Shown here one piece after another: positions 52,775-61,400 of a stretch of 64,000 nucleotides of DNA; within the stretch, counting starts at the first letter, position 1, and each line of letters opens with the position of its first letter. The notes under the pieces were generated by a model. The model made no database searches, was not told where the DNA came from, and saw nothing but the letters and a program-made list of their open reading frames with translations. The translations under genes were made by a program, and so were the position numbers. This stretch comes from Nocardia sp. BMG51109 (GTDB taxonomy: Bacteria; Actinomycetota; Actinomycetes; Mycobacteriales; Mycobacteriaceae): NCBI RefSeq assembly GCF_000526215.1, contig NZ_JAFQ01000004.1, positions 4,030,001-4,094,000 on the forward strand. Reading direction: 5' to 3'.

Positions 52775-52841
52775 ATGTTGTAAAAACATTCGAGTTCGCT
52801 GCGCCCGAGGGTGCGGCTCGACAGGTCAGAGGTTGAGAATC

Positions 52842-54014
52842 ATGGCCAAACCCGTCATCGTCAGCGCGGCGCGCACCGCGATCGGGCGATCCTTCAAGGG
52901 GGCGCTCGCGAATGTGCCCTCGGAACAGCTCGCGATCACGATCCTGCCCGAGGTGGTGCGCCGCGCGGGCATCGATCCGTCGGCGGTGGACGACGTCATC
53001 CTCGCCGAACTCAATTACGGCGGCGGTGATCTGGCGCGGCATGCGGCGGTCGCCGTAGGGATGGAAAGCGTTCCGGGGCAGGCGGTGAACCGGCACTGCA
53101 CGGGCAGCCTCACGGCGATCGGCAACGGCGCCGCGCACATCGTCTCGGGGATGGAGCGGGTGATCGTGGCCGGCGGCGTGCAGTCGCTGTCGTCCGCGCC
53201 GGTGATGAAGTGGCGGGTGCCGGGCACGGCCGAGTTCGTGGAGCCGTGGATGCCGCCGTCGCATCCCGAGACCCCGGACGCGCCGACCCTCGACATGGCG
53301 ATCACGGTCGGCTGGAACACCGCGAAGAAGGCGGGCATCAGCCGGGAGGATATGGACGCCTGGGCGTTGCGGTCGCATCAGCGGGCGATCGCCGCGATCG
53401 ACGCGGGGAAATTCGCCGACGAGATCGTGCCCCTGAAGGTGCAGCAGCCCGACGGTTCGGTGACCGATTTCGCCGTCGACGAATTCCCGCGCCGGGACAC
53501 GACTTTGGAGCGGCTGGCGTCGCTTCCGGTGCTGCATCCCGAGATCGAGGGGTTCTCGATCACGGCGGGCAACAGCAGCGGGATCAACGATGCCGCCGCG
53601 GCCGTGGCGCTGGTCGGCGACGACTACGCCGCGGCCGAGGGCCTGGAGGTGCTGGGGACGGTGCGGGCGTGGGCCAATACCGCGGTGACTCCGGCCGACA
53701 ACGGTCTCGCGGCGGGGAAGGTGATCGGCAAGATCCTGGATCGCACCGGTTTGAAGCCGTCGGATGTGGCGTTGTGGGAGATCAACGAGGCGTTCGCGTC
53801 GGTGCCGATCGCCGCCTGCCGCGAGCACGGGCTGGACGAGGAGCTGGTGAACTTCTCCGGCAGCGGATGCAGTCTGGGACATCCGATTTCGGCGTCGGGC
53901 GCCCGCATGGTGACCACCCTGCTGTACGAGCTGCGGCGGCGCGGCGGGGGGATCGGCGTCGCGGCGATGTGCGCCGGCGGCGGCCAGGGTGGCGCTCTCG
54001 TGGTGGAGGTCTGA
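52842..54014 (+). CDS. Thiolase family protein (acetyl-CoA acyltransferase)
   Basis: A 390-residue thiolase. The nucleophile is C86 in NRHCTGSLTAI, the catalytic His is in CSLGHPISASGAR and the second Cys in MCAGGGQGGAL. It is related to but distinct from the thiolase at 2538-3749. It cleaves 3-ketoacyl-CoA. The ATG at 52842 starts the conserved AKPVIVSAARTAIG segment; a TTG at 52833 is the alternative. A crotonase and an SDR follow, so the unit encodes hydration, oxidation and thiolysis: one full turn of beta-oxidation apart from the dehydrogenase. Confidence 0.92.
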   Translation: MAKPVIVSAARTAIGRSFKGALANVPSEQLAITILPEVVRRAGIDPSAVDDVILAELNYGGGDLARHAAVAVGMESVPGQAVNRHCTGSLTAIGNGAAHIVSGMERVIVAGGVQSLSSAPVMKWRVPGTAEFVEPWMPPSHPETPDAPTLDMAITVGWNTAKKAGISREDMDAWALRSHQRAIAAIDAGKFADEIVPLKVQQPDGSVTDFAVDEFPRRDTTLERLASLPVLHPEIEGFSITAGNSSGINDAAAAVALVGDDYAAAEGLEVLGTVRAWANTAVTPADNGLAAGKVIGKILDRTGLKPSDVALWEINEAFASVPIAACREHGLDEELVNFSGSGCSLGHPISASGARMVTTLLYELRRRGGGIGVAAMCAGGGQGGALVVEV

Positions 54015-54015
54015 C

Positions 54016-54777
54016 ATGTCCGACGTCGTTCTGCGCGAGCGCCGCGGGCGCACGCTGGTGATCACGATCAACCGGCCGCAGGTGCGCAACGCCATCAACA
54101 CCGCGGTCAGCCAGGGGCTGGCCGACGCGATCGACGAACTCGACGACAGCCCGGAGCTGTCGGTCGGCGTGGTGACCGGCGCCGGCGGAAACTTCTCCGC
54201 GGGAATGGATCTCAAGGCGTTCTCGGCGGGCGAGATCGTGATCGTGCCCGGGCGGGGGCTCGGCTTCACCGAGAAGCCTCCGGCCAAGCCGATCATCGCC
54301 GCGGTCGAGGGGTACGCGCTGGCGGGTGGCACGGAGGTGGTGCTGGCGACCGATCTGATCGTTGCCTCGAAGACCGCGCAATTCGGTGTGCCGGAGGTCA
54401 AGCGGGGCCTGGTCGCCGGGGCCGGCGCGCTGCTGCGGCTGCAGCACCGCATCCCGTATCAGAAGGCCCTCGAATTGGTGCTGACCGGTGACAACTTCAC
54501 CGCCGAGGAGGCCGCGGAGTACGGGTTCGTGAACGCGCTCACCGAGCCGGGGAAGGCGCTCGACGAGGCGTTGGCCCTCGCCGGCCGGATCACCGTGAAC
54601 GGGCCGCTGGCCGTCGCGAAGACCAAGGAGATCATTGCCAAGTCGGGGGACTGGACCTCCGACGAGATGTGGCAGAAGCAACTGGAGCTCGTCATTCCGG
54701 TATTCCAGTCGAAGGACGCCCAGGAGGGCGCGCTCGCATTCGCCGAGAAGCGCCCGCCGAAATGGACGGGCGCGTAA
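54016..54777 (+). CDS. Enoyl-CoA hydratase
   Basis: A 253-residue crotonase. ITINRPQVRNAINTAV, NFSAGMDLKAF and GYALAGGTEVVLATDLIVAS form the CoA and oxyanion regions, and the catalytic Glu lies in GVPEVKRGLVAGAGALL, as in typical hydratases and unlike the PaaG-like ones in this window. It should hydrate enoyl-CoA to 3-hydroxyacyl-CoA, the substrate for the SDR that follows. GGAGG precedes the ATG; it starts 1 bp after the thiolase stop. Confidence 0.92.
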   Translation: MSDVVLRERRGRTLVITINRPQVRNAINTAVSQGLADAIDELDDSPELSVGVVTGAGGNFSAGMDLKAFSAGEIVIVPGRGLGFTEKPPAKPIIAAVEGYALAGGTEVVLATDLIVASKTAQFGVPEVKRGLVAGAGALLRLQHRIPYQKALELVLTGDNFTAEEAAEYGFVNALTEPGKALDEALALAGRITVNGPLAVAKTKEIIAKSGDWTSDEMWQKQLELVIPVFQSKDAQEGALAFAEKRPPKWTGA

Positions 54778-54850
54778 GGGCTTTCGTCTCGTCAGTGCCG
54801 GTTTCGGGCGCTCGGCAACCGTTGTCGTGAAGCAGAGTTAAGGAGACACA

Positions 54851-55621
54851 GTGTCTTTCGAAGGTGAAGTAGTGCTGGTGACCGGCGGTGCCGGCGGTCT
54901 GGGTGCGGCGAGCGTGCGCCGGCTGCACGGTGCCGGAGCCGCCGTCGTGATCGCCGACGTCAACGACGAGAAGGCCACCGCGCTGGCCGACGAGCTCGGC
55001 AACAAGGTGGCCTACGTGCGCACCGACGTGCTCGACGACGAGACGGTCGAGGCCGCGATCGCGAAGGCGGGGGAGCTGGGCGTGCTGCGCTACGCCGTCA
55101 TCGCGCACGGTGGTTTCGGCGTGCTGGAGAAGGTCGTGAACAAGGACGGCAGTCCGCACACGTTCAAGGGTTTCACCGACACCATCGGGCTGTATCTCAG
55201 TGGCACCTACAACGTTCTGCGTCTCACCGCCGCGACGATCGCGAAGCTCGACCCCAAGGAGAACGGTGAACGCGGCGCCATCGTGATGACCAGTTCCATC
55301 GCCGGCTACGAGGGCCAGATCGGCCAGTCCGCCTACGCCGCGGCCAAGGGCGGCGTGATCGGCCTGACCCTGGCCGGCGCCCGCGACCTCAGCTCGGTCG
55401 GCATCCGGCTCAACAGCATCGCCCCGGGCACCATGCACACGCCGATCATGGATTTCCTCGGCGAGGAGAAGCTCGCGAACTTCGCCTCCTCGGTGCCCTT
55501 CCCGAAGCGGCTGGGCGCACCGGACGAGTACGCCTCGCTGGCCCAGCACCTGCTGGAAAACCCTTATATCAACGGCGAAGTCGTGCGCATCGACGGCGGG
55601 CAACGCTTCCAGCCGCGCTGA
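54851..55621 (+). CDS. SDR, 3-hydroxyacyl-CoA dehydrogenase type-2-like
   Basis: A 256-residue short-chain dehydrogenase. VTGGAGGLGAASVRRLHGAG is the cofactor site; SSIAGYEGQIGQSAYAAAKGG holds the catalytic Ser and Tyr-x3-Lys. It closely resembles type-2 3-hydroxyacyl-CoA dehydrogenases (HSD17B10-like), which oxidise 3-hydroxyacyl-CoA and some hydroxysteroids. This fits its place after the hydratase and thiolase. GTG start after AAGGAGA. Last gene of the catabolic region. Confidence 0.9.
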   Translation: MSFEGEVVLVTGGAGGLGAASVRRLHGAGAAVVIADVNDEKATALADELGNKVAYVRTDVLDDETVEAAIAKAGELGVLRYAVIAHGGFGVLEKVVNKDGSPHTFKGFTDTIGLYLSGTYNVLRLTAATIAKLDPKENGERGAIVMTSSIAGYEGQIGQSAYAAAKGGVIGLTLAGARDLSSVGIRLNSIAPGTMHTPIMDFLGEEKLANFASSVPFPKRLGAPDEYASLAQHLLENPYINGEVVRIDGGQRFQPR

Positions 55622-55814
55622 GCCAGGTCCGACCGGGTGACGAGGTGTTGGGCCCGGCCAGTTCGCGCCATTCGGCTATCGGCGCGGTGGCCGGCCGGGT
55701 GGTGAGAACCTGCAGGCAGACGTGATCGGCGCCTGCGTCGAAATGGGCTTGCACTCGCTCGGCGATGGCGTCGAGTGCCTTGTGCCCGCCTCCCGCTACC
55801 AATGCGTCGACCAC
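55569..55814 (-). pseudogene. C-terminal fragment of an LLM-class oxidoreductase
   Basis: The reverse strand reads MVDALVAGGGHKALDAIAER, then VQAHFDAGADHVCLQVLT and IAEWRELAG, the usual C-terminus of F420-dependent luciferase-like enzymes. The front of about 220 residues is missing: the frame meets the TetR fragment at about 55815. The end runs into the SDR gene. It is a relic, oriented back-to-back with another relic. Confidence 0.6.
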
Positions 55815-55825
55815 ACGGTCGGCCG

Positions 55826-56083
55826 TCGGCCTACCGGGGCCTCGCGGAATCGATCCTGGCCGCCGCGGTCGAGGGGTCAGACCTGAATGCCAGCGTTGAG
55901 AGCATGCGCGCCGCCGCCGGCGTGCTCCTGGTCGAAGCGCAAAAGGCCGGAGTCATCCGGCCTGATATCTCTCCCGCCGAGGTGTTTGCTCTGGCCTGCG
56001 GGGCGGGCACCGCAAGCCGGTACGCCACCGCCGATCTCGATCGCCTTTTGCGCCTCGTCGTCGAGGGGTTGGCGACACGGTAG
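55826..56083 (+). pseudogene. C-terminal fragment of a TetR family regulator
   Basis: Eighty-six residues, YRGLAESILAAAVEGSDLN then MRAAAGVLLVEAQKAGVIRP and FALACGAGTASRY, match the C-terminal ligand domain of TetR regulators. The helix-turn-helix is missing. The fragment starts right where the LLM fragment ends on the other strand, so a deletion removed the 5' halves and shared promoter of two divergent genes. Confidence 0.6.
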
Positions 56084-56348
56084 TGAACCGGCAGCCCTTG
56101 TATTTACAGTTCAGGCAGCATATTTGGAAACTGGGCAGTCGCCATTTCTTGTATACGATATGAGGAATTGGGAACCCGAATAAATCCCAGTCGCGAGAGG
56201 TGTGGCGCTTCAGTACTATGCGGGTAGGGAGGTTCACGGGGACCGGGGAGGCCACAGTGGTCATGCGTAGTTTCGTTACGGTATGCGGCGCAATGTGCCG
56301 CAGTGTTGCTGCCAGCTGCCGTCGATGTCACGGACGGGAGTCCATGCC

Positions 56349-57416
56349 GTGGTAGAGGCAGCCCACCCGGCGGTCGCCGAAGGTTTCGCAAGCCGGCGAG
56401 AGGCGATCATCCTTCGGTACCGCGAGGGACTGGAAGCTGCCAGTAGCCCATTGGTCGCCGATGAGGAGCTGTGGGCCGAGTGTGCGGCACGGGCCAGGGA
56501 GGTGGTGGCGGATTGCGCGGAGTCGCTGGTGACCGGTCGCCCGGTGCTGGGGCGTGACAATCTGGACGTGGTCACCTCCATGGCCGAGCAGCGCGCGAAG
56601 CGGGGGATCCACCCGGACAGCTCGGTCCGCTCCGCGATGTTCCTGTTCGAGTTGATGGTCGACGAACTCCACGATGCGGCGCGTTTGTGGCCGGACTGCG
56701 CCGAGAACATGGACGTCGCCATGATCACCCTCGGGCGCGGACTGTTCGCCAGGCTCGAAGCAGGCGCCAACGGATACGACGCCTACCTGTCGAATCGAAT
56801 CGGCACGCTCAATGATTCGGGACGCCGCAGGTTAGCGCGTGACCTCCATGATCGGCTCGGCAGCATCCTCAGCACGTCCATGCGGCAACTGGAAATATCT
56901 GCCGCCGACGGTTACATGGGCACACCGGAAATACACGCGGCGATCGAAACTCTGGCCGAGGCCATTCGTCAGGTGTCCGACGTGATCACCGATCTGCGGT
57001 TGAAGGACGACGGGGAAAGCCTGAACAGAGCCCTCCACGCCTTCGTCATGGCTATGCGTTCGGCCGAGCCGGACGTCGAGATCGATATCAGCGGCGTGGA
57101 GCATTGGGTGGATCGCGAGACGTTGGACGAGGTCTTCCTGATCCTGCGGGAAGCCCTGCGCAACGTCTTCGCCCACGCCGGCGCGCGGCGGGCGTTGGTC
57201 ACCGTCGACATCGCTCCGCACGAGATCGTCGCCGTGGTCGCCGACGACGGTGTCGGGTTCGACGAGGCGACAGTGGAGCGCGGCAACGGTTTACAGTCGA
57301 TGGCCGAGCGTGCGGAGTTGCTGTCGGGATCGGTGGCGGTGGAGTCGGTACCGGATCGTGGTACGCACGTGAAACTGTGGGTCCCGATCGGGAATGTTCC
57401 GGCCCGCTCGTCGTGA
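56349..57416 (+). CDS. Sensor histidine kinase (HisKA_3/HATPase, NarL-system type)
   Basis: A 355-residue soluble kinase. The N-terminal half (about residues 1-160) is helical without membrane segments and resembles RsbR-type sensory regions. The phospho-acceptor His is in RRRLARDLHDRLGS; the ATPase domain has ILREALRNVFAHAGA, ADDGVGFD and GNGLQSMAERAEL. The GTG at 56349 is chosen for the GGGAG eight bases upstream; the frame is open to an ATG at 56283. No response regulator is adjacent, so it is an orphan. The gap 56084-56348 is AT-rich and probably holds its promoter. Confidence 0.87.
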   Translation: MVEAAHPAVAEGFASRREAIILRYREGLEAASSPLVADEELWAECAARAREVVADCAESLVTGRPVLGRDNLDVVTSMAEQRAKRGIHPDSSVRSAMFLFELMVDELHDAARLWPDCAENMDVAMITLGRGLFARLEAGANGYDAYLSNRIGTLNDSGRRRLARDLHDRLGSILSTSMRQLEISAADGYMGTPEIHAAIETLAEAIRQVSDVITDLRLKDDGESLNRALHAFVMAMRSAEPDVEIDISGVEHWVDRETLDEVFLILREALRNVFAHAGARRALVTVDIAPHEIVAVVADDGVGFDEATVERGNGLQSMAERAELLSGSVAVESVPDRGTHVKLWVPIGNVPARSS

Positions 57417-57423
57417 TCCGGTA

Positions 57424-57445
57424 CCGCCCGGCCCCGGCCGGGCGG
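57424..57445. terminator. Hairpin between convergent kinase and thioesterase genes
   Basis: CCGCCCGGC and GCCGGGCGG pair perfectly over 9 bp around a 4-base loop, just after the kinase stop. There is no T run, so termination is likely but not certain. Confidence 0.45.
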
Positions 57446-57479
57446 TTCCCGGAACGGCTGGGTGTTCCCGGAACGGCTG
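57445..57479. repeat. Tandem 16-bp repeat
   Basis: GTTCCCGGAACGGCTG occurs at 57445-57460 and again at 57464-57479, separated by GGT. Each contains the near-palindrome TTCCCGGAA. It follows the hairpin between two convergent genes; a binding site or a replication slip are both possible. Confidence 0.5.
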
Positions 57480-57531
57480 TGACTTCGGGGGTACGCGAGG
57501 CCGCGGAGGTACACGACGAGAACGACCGGGG

Positions 57532-58305
57532 TCATTCGCCCGCCACCTGCAAGAGGCGGGCGAGTTCGCCCTCGACGAGTTGTGCGACCTCCTTGTACCG
57601 CGTATCGGTGTAGAAGTGCCCGCCGTCGAACGTATACGACGAGAAGGGGCCCGTGGTGTGGTAGCGCCAGTGGTCGGCGTCCGCGGCGAAGACGCGTGGA
57701 TCGTCGGCCCCGCGCAGCGTGATGATCGGGCAGCTCAGATCGGTGCCCGGCACGAACCGATACGACTCGGCGGCGCGAAAGTCGTTGCGGATCACGGGGA
57801 GAACCAGCCGCAGCATTTCCTGGTCGTCCATCAGCCGGGAGTCGGTGCCGTTGAGCCGTTTCAGCTCCGCCAGCGCATCGTTGTCGGACATCATCGGCAC
57901 CGGGACGGGCGGGCGCAGCGAAGGGGCACGCCGGCCGGAGGCGAACAGGCACACCGGGGCCCGGCCGCGTAGCGACCACCGGCGCGCCACCTCGTAAGCG
58001 AGGGTCGCGCCCATGCTGTGTCCGAAGAAGGCGGTCGGCATGTCGTCGTATTCATCCAGCGCTCGGGTCACCACGTCGGCGAGTTCGTCGAGATTGTCGA
58101 CCAGCGGTTCGTTGTGCCGATCCTGTCTACCCGGATACTGCACCGCCTGTACCTCTACGGCGGAGGCCAGCACGGCGGAGAACGGCCAGAAGTAGCTGGC
58201 CGACCCGCCGGCGTGCGGGAAGCAGACCAGCCGCACGGGCGCGCCGGGCGCCGAGTGGAAGCTCCGCAACCACAGCGCGGAGTCGATGGTGTCGGTCGGA
58301 TCCAT
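57532..58305 (-). CDS. Type II thioesterase
   Basis: A 257-residue alpha/beta hydrolase of the TEII family. The N-terminal LVCFPHAGGSASYFWPF and the nucleophile AFFGHSMGATLAYEVA are classic, the catalytic His is in FDGGHFYTDTRY, and RGADDPRV carries the Asp. TEIIs remove wrong or stalled acyl groups from carrier domains of polyketide or peptide synthases. It is divergent from the PKS at 58482 with 176 bp between, so the two probably work together. ATG start at 58305. Confidence 0.92.
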   Translation of the reverse strand: MDPTDTIDSALWLRSFHSAPGAPVRLVCFPHAGGSASYFWPFSAVLASAVEVQAVQYPGRQDRHNEPLVDNLDELADVVTRALDEYDDMPTAFFGHSMGATLAYEVARRWSLRGRAPVCLFASGRRAPSLRPPVPVPMMSDNDALAELKRLNGTDSRLMDDQEMLRLVLPVIRNDFRAAESYRFVPGTDLSCPIITLRGADDPRVFAADADHWRYHTTGPFSSYTFDGGHFYTDTRYKEVAQLVEGELARLLQVAGE

Positions 58306-58481
58306 GTCGCTACCTCTTGCTCGTTGTTCGACCCTTGCTGTGCAGATCCGCTCGGGGCGCGTCCGGATACACCGTGCCTCGTCGACGAACTATGTGGTGC
58401 GCCACGCGGGACGGGTGTATCCGGCGGTGCCCGTGACGGGTCTGTACATGCGTCGGGCCGGAACGTTGGAGGAGTGGGGCC

Positions 58482-61400
58482 ATGGCCGCCGATCAGAACA
58501 ACGACATCGTCGGAGCCCTCCGGAGGTCGATCAGGGAGACCGAGCGGCTGCGGCGGCAGAACCAGCAGTTGCTGGACCGGGCGAGTGAGCCGTTGGCGAT
58601 CGTCGGCATGAGCTGCCGATTCCCGGGCGGGGTCGGCTCACCGGAGGAGCTGTGGGAGCTCGTCGCCGGTGGCCGCGACGCACTGTCCCCGTTTCCCGGC
58701 GATCGCGGCTGGGATCTGGAGCGGCTGTACCACCCGGATCCGGACCACCCCGGAACCGCGTACACCCGCGAGGGCGGATTCGTCGACGGGGCAGGGGATT
58801 TCGATGCGGACTTCTTCGGGGTGAGCCCCCGCGAGGCGCTGGTCATGGACCCGCAGCAGCGGCTGCTGCTGGAGGGCACCTGGGAGGCGCTCGAGGATGC
58901 GGGCATCGACCCGATGTCGTTGTCCGGTACCGATACCGGCGTTTTCTGCGGTCTCATGTACGCGGACTACCAGTTCGGTGCGGGGCTCAGCGACCGGCGG
59001 CCGGAGATCGAGGGCTACCTGATGATCGCCTCCGCGGCCAGCGTGGCCGCGGGTCGGATCAGTTACACCTTCGGCTTCGAGGGACCTGCCGTCAGCGTGG
59101 ACACGGCGTGCTCGGCCTCGCTGGTGGCGATCGATCAGGCGTGTACAGCGTTGCGGGCCGGGGATTGCTCGCTGGCCGTCGCCGGTGGCGTGACCGTTCT
59201 GGCCCGGCCGAACATTTTCGTGGAGTTCAGTCGGCAGCGCGGGATCTCACCGGACGGCCGGTGTAAGTCCTACGCCGCCGCCGCCGATGGTGTCGGGTGG
59301 GGCGAAGGGGCGGGCCTGCTCGTGCTGGAGCGTCTTTCGGATGCCCGACGACATGGGCACCGGGTGCTTGCGGTGGTCCGCGGCAGCGCGGTGAACCAGG
59401 ACGGTGCGAGCAACGGGCTGACCGCGCCGAACGGCCCCTCGCAGGAGCGGGTGATCCGCCGGGCACTGGCCAATTCCGGGCTGCGTGCCGCCGACATCGA
59501 TGCGGTGGACGGACACGGCACCGGCACCACGCTGGGCGATCCGATCGAGGTGGAGGCACTGCTGGCGACCTACGGCCGGGAGCGGTCGAACGGTCCGCTG
59601 CGGCTCGGTTCGGTCAAGTCGAATATCGGGCATACGCAGGCCGCGGCAGGCGTCGCGAGCATGATCAAGATGGTCATGGCCATGCGGCACGAGACGTTGC
59701 CGCCGACCCTGCACGTGGATTCGCCGTCGCCGCATGTGGAGTGGGACGCGGGCGAGATCGAGTTGCTGACCGAAGCGCGCAAGTGGTCGCGGAACGGCCG
59801 GGTGCGACGGGCGGGTGTTTCGTCGTTCGGGATCGGCGGCACGAACGCGCACCTGATTTTGGAGGAGGCGCCGCCGGAACTCGGTGCGCCGGCCGCGACG
59901 CCGGGCGAACGACCGTTGAGCGTGGTTCCGGTGCTGATCTCGGCGCGCGGGGAGGCGGCGCTGCGGGCGCAGGCGGATCGGCTGCGGGCGTACCTGATCG
60001 CCCGACCGGAGGTGTCGTTGCTGGACGTCGGATTCTCGCAGGTCACGACACGTGCTCAGCTCGACCGTCGGGCCGCGGTGGTGGCCACCGATCGCGGATC
60101 GTTGCTGAGCGGACTGCGCGCGCTGTCCAGCGGTGACCCTGCGTCGAACGTGGTCATGGGACAGGCGGCCGGTGGCAAAGCTGTTTTCGTATTTCCGGGG
60201 CAGGGTGCGCAGTGGGTGGGTATGGCGGTGGAACTACTGGCGTCGGCTCCGGTGTTCGCCGAGGAGATCGCCGCATGCGAAGCGGCGCTGTCGCGCCATG
60301 TCGATTGGCGGCTCGGCGACGTGCTGCGCGGTATGCCCGGCGCACCGTCGCTGGACCGGGTCGATGTCGTTCAGCCCGCCCTGTTCTCGGTGATGGTCGC
60401 GCTTGCCCGGCTGTGGCGCTCGCAGGGCGTGGAACCGGTTGCGGTGGTGGGGCATTCGCAGGGTGAGATCGCGGCGGCCTATGTTGCGGGCGCGTTGTCG
60501 CTGGACGATGCCGCCCGGGTGGTGGCGCTGCGCTCGCGGTTGATCGGGGAGCAGCTGGCGGGCGCGGGTGGGATGGCGTCGATCGCGCTCGCGGTCGAAC
60601 GGGTCGAGGAATTGATCGAGCCCTACGGCGGTCGAGTGTCCGTCGCTGCGGTGAACGGCCCTGCCGCCGTGGTTGTTTCGGGGGAGACCCAGGCATTGGA
60701 TGAGCTGCTTGCCACCTGTGACCGCACCGAGGTCCGGGCTCGCCGGGTGGCTGTGGACTATGCCTCGCATTCGGCTCAGGTCGAGTCCATCGAACAGGAG
60801 CTGATCGAACTGCTGGCCACGGTGGAACCGGCAACGGGTCGAATCCCGTTCTACTCCACCGTGGTCGGTGAGTTCATCGACACCGCGACGCTGGATGCCG
60901 GGTACTGGTACCGGAATCTGCGCGGTCGCGTCGGTTTCGAACCGGCGATCCGTGCCTTGGCGGACAACCGGACGAATTGCTTCGTCGAGATCTCCCCGCA
61001 TCCGGTGCTGACGATGGCCGTCGACGAAACGGTGCAGACCACGGGCAGTGCGGGCCGGATCGCGGTGGTCGGGTCGTTGCGTCGCGACGAGGGCGGTCCC
61101 GAGCGCTTCGCGCTCTCGTTGTCCGAGGTGCATACCGCCGGTATCGCGGTGGACTGGCCGGGGTACTTCGCCGAGACCGGCGCGGCACGGGTCGCTCTGC
61201 CGACGTACGCGTTTCAGCGGAGCCGATTCTGGCTGCTGCCCGGTGCGGCGGCGGGCGACGTCGGCGCGGCGGGGCTCGGCCGGGTCGAGCATCCGATTCT
61301 CGTCGCCGCGGTACGGGTCGGCGATCGGGACGAATGGGTGTTCACCGGCCGTATCTCGCAGCAGACCCATCCGTGGACGCGCGATCACGCGGTGTTCGGG

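Noticed and set aside
56110..56130. TTTACAGTT sequence before the kinase as another operator copy
   Set aside because: Only one half-site is present, with no partner at the required distance.
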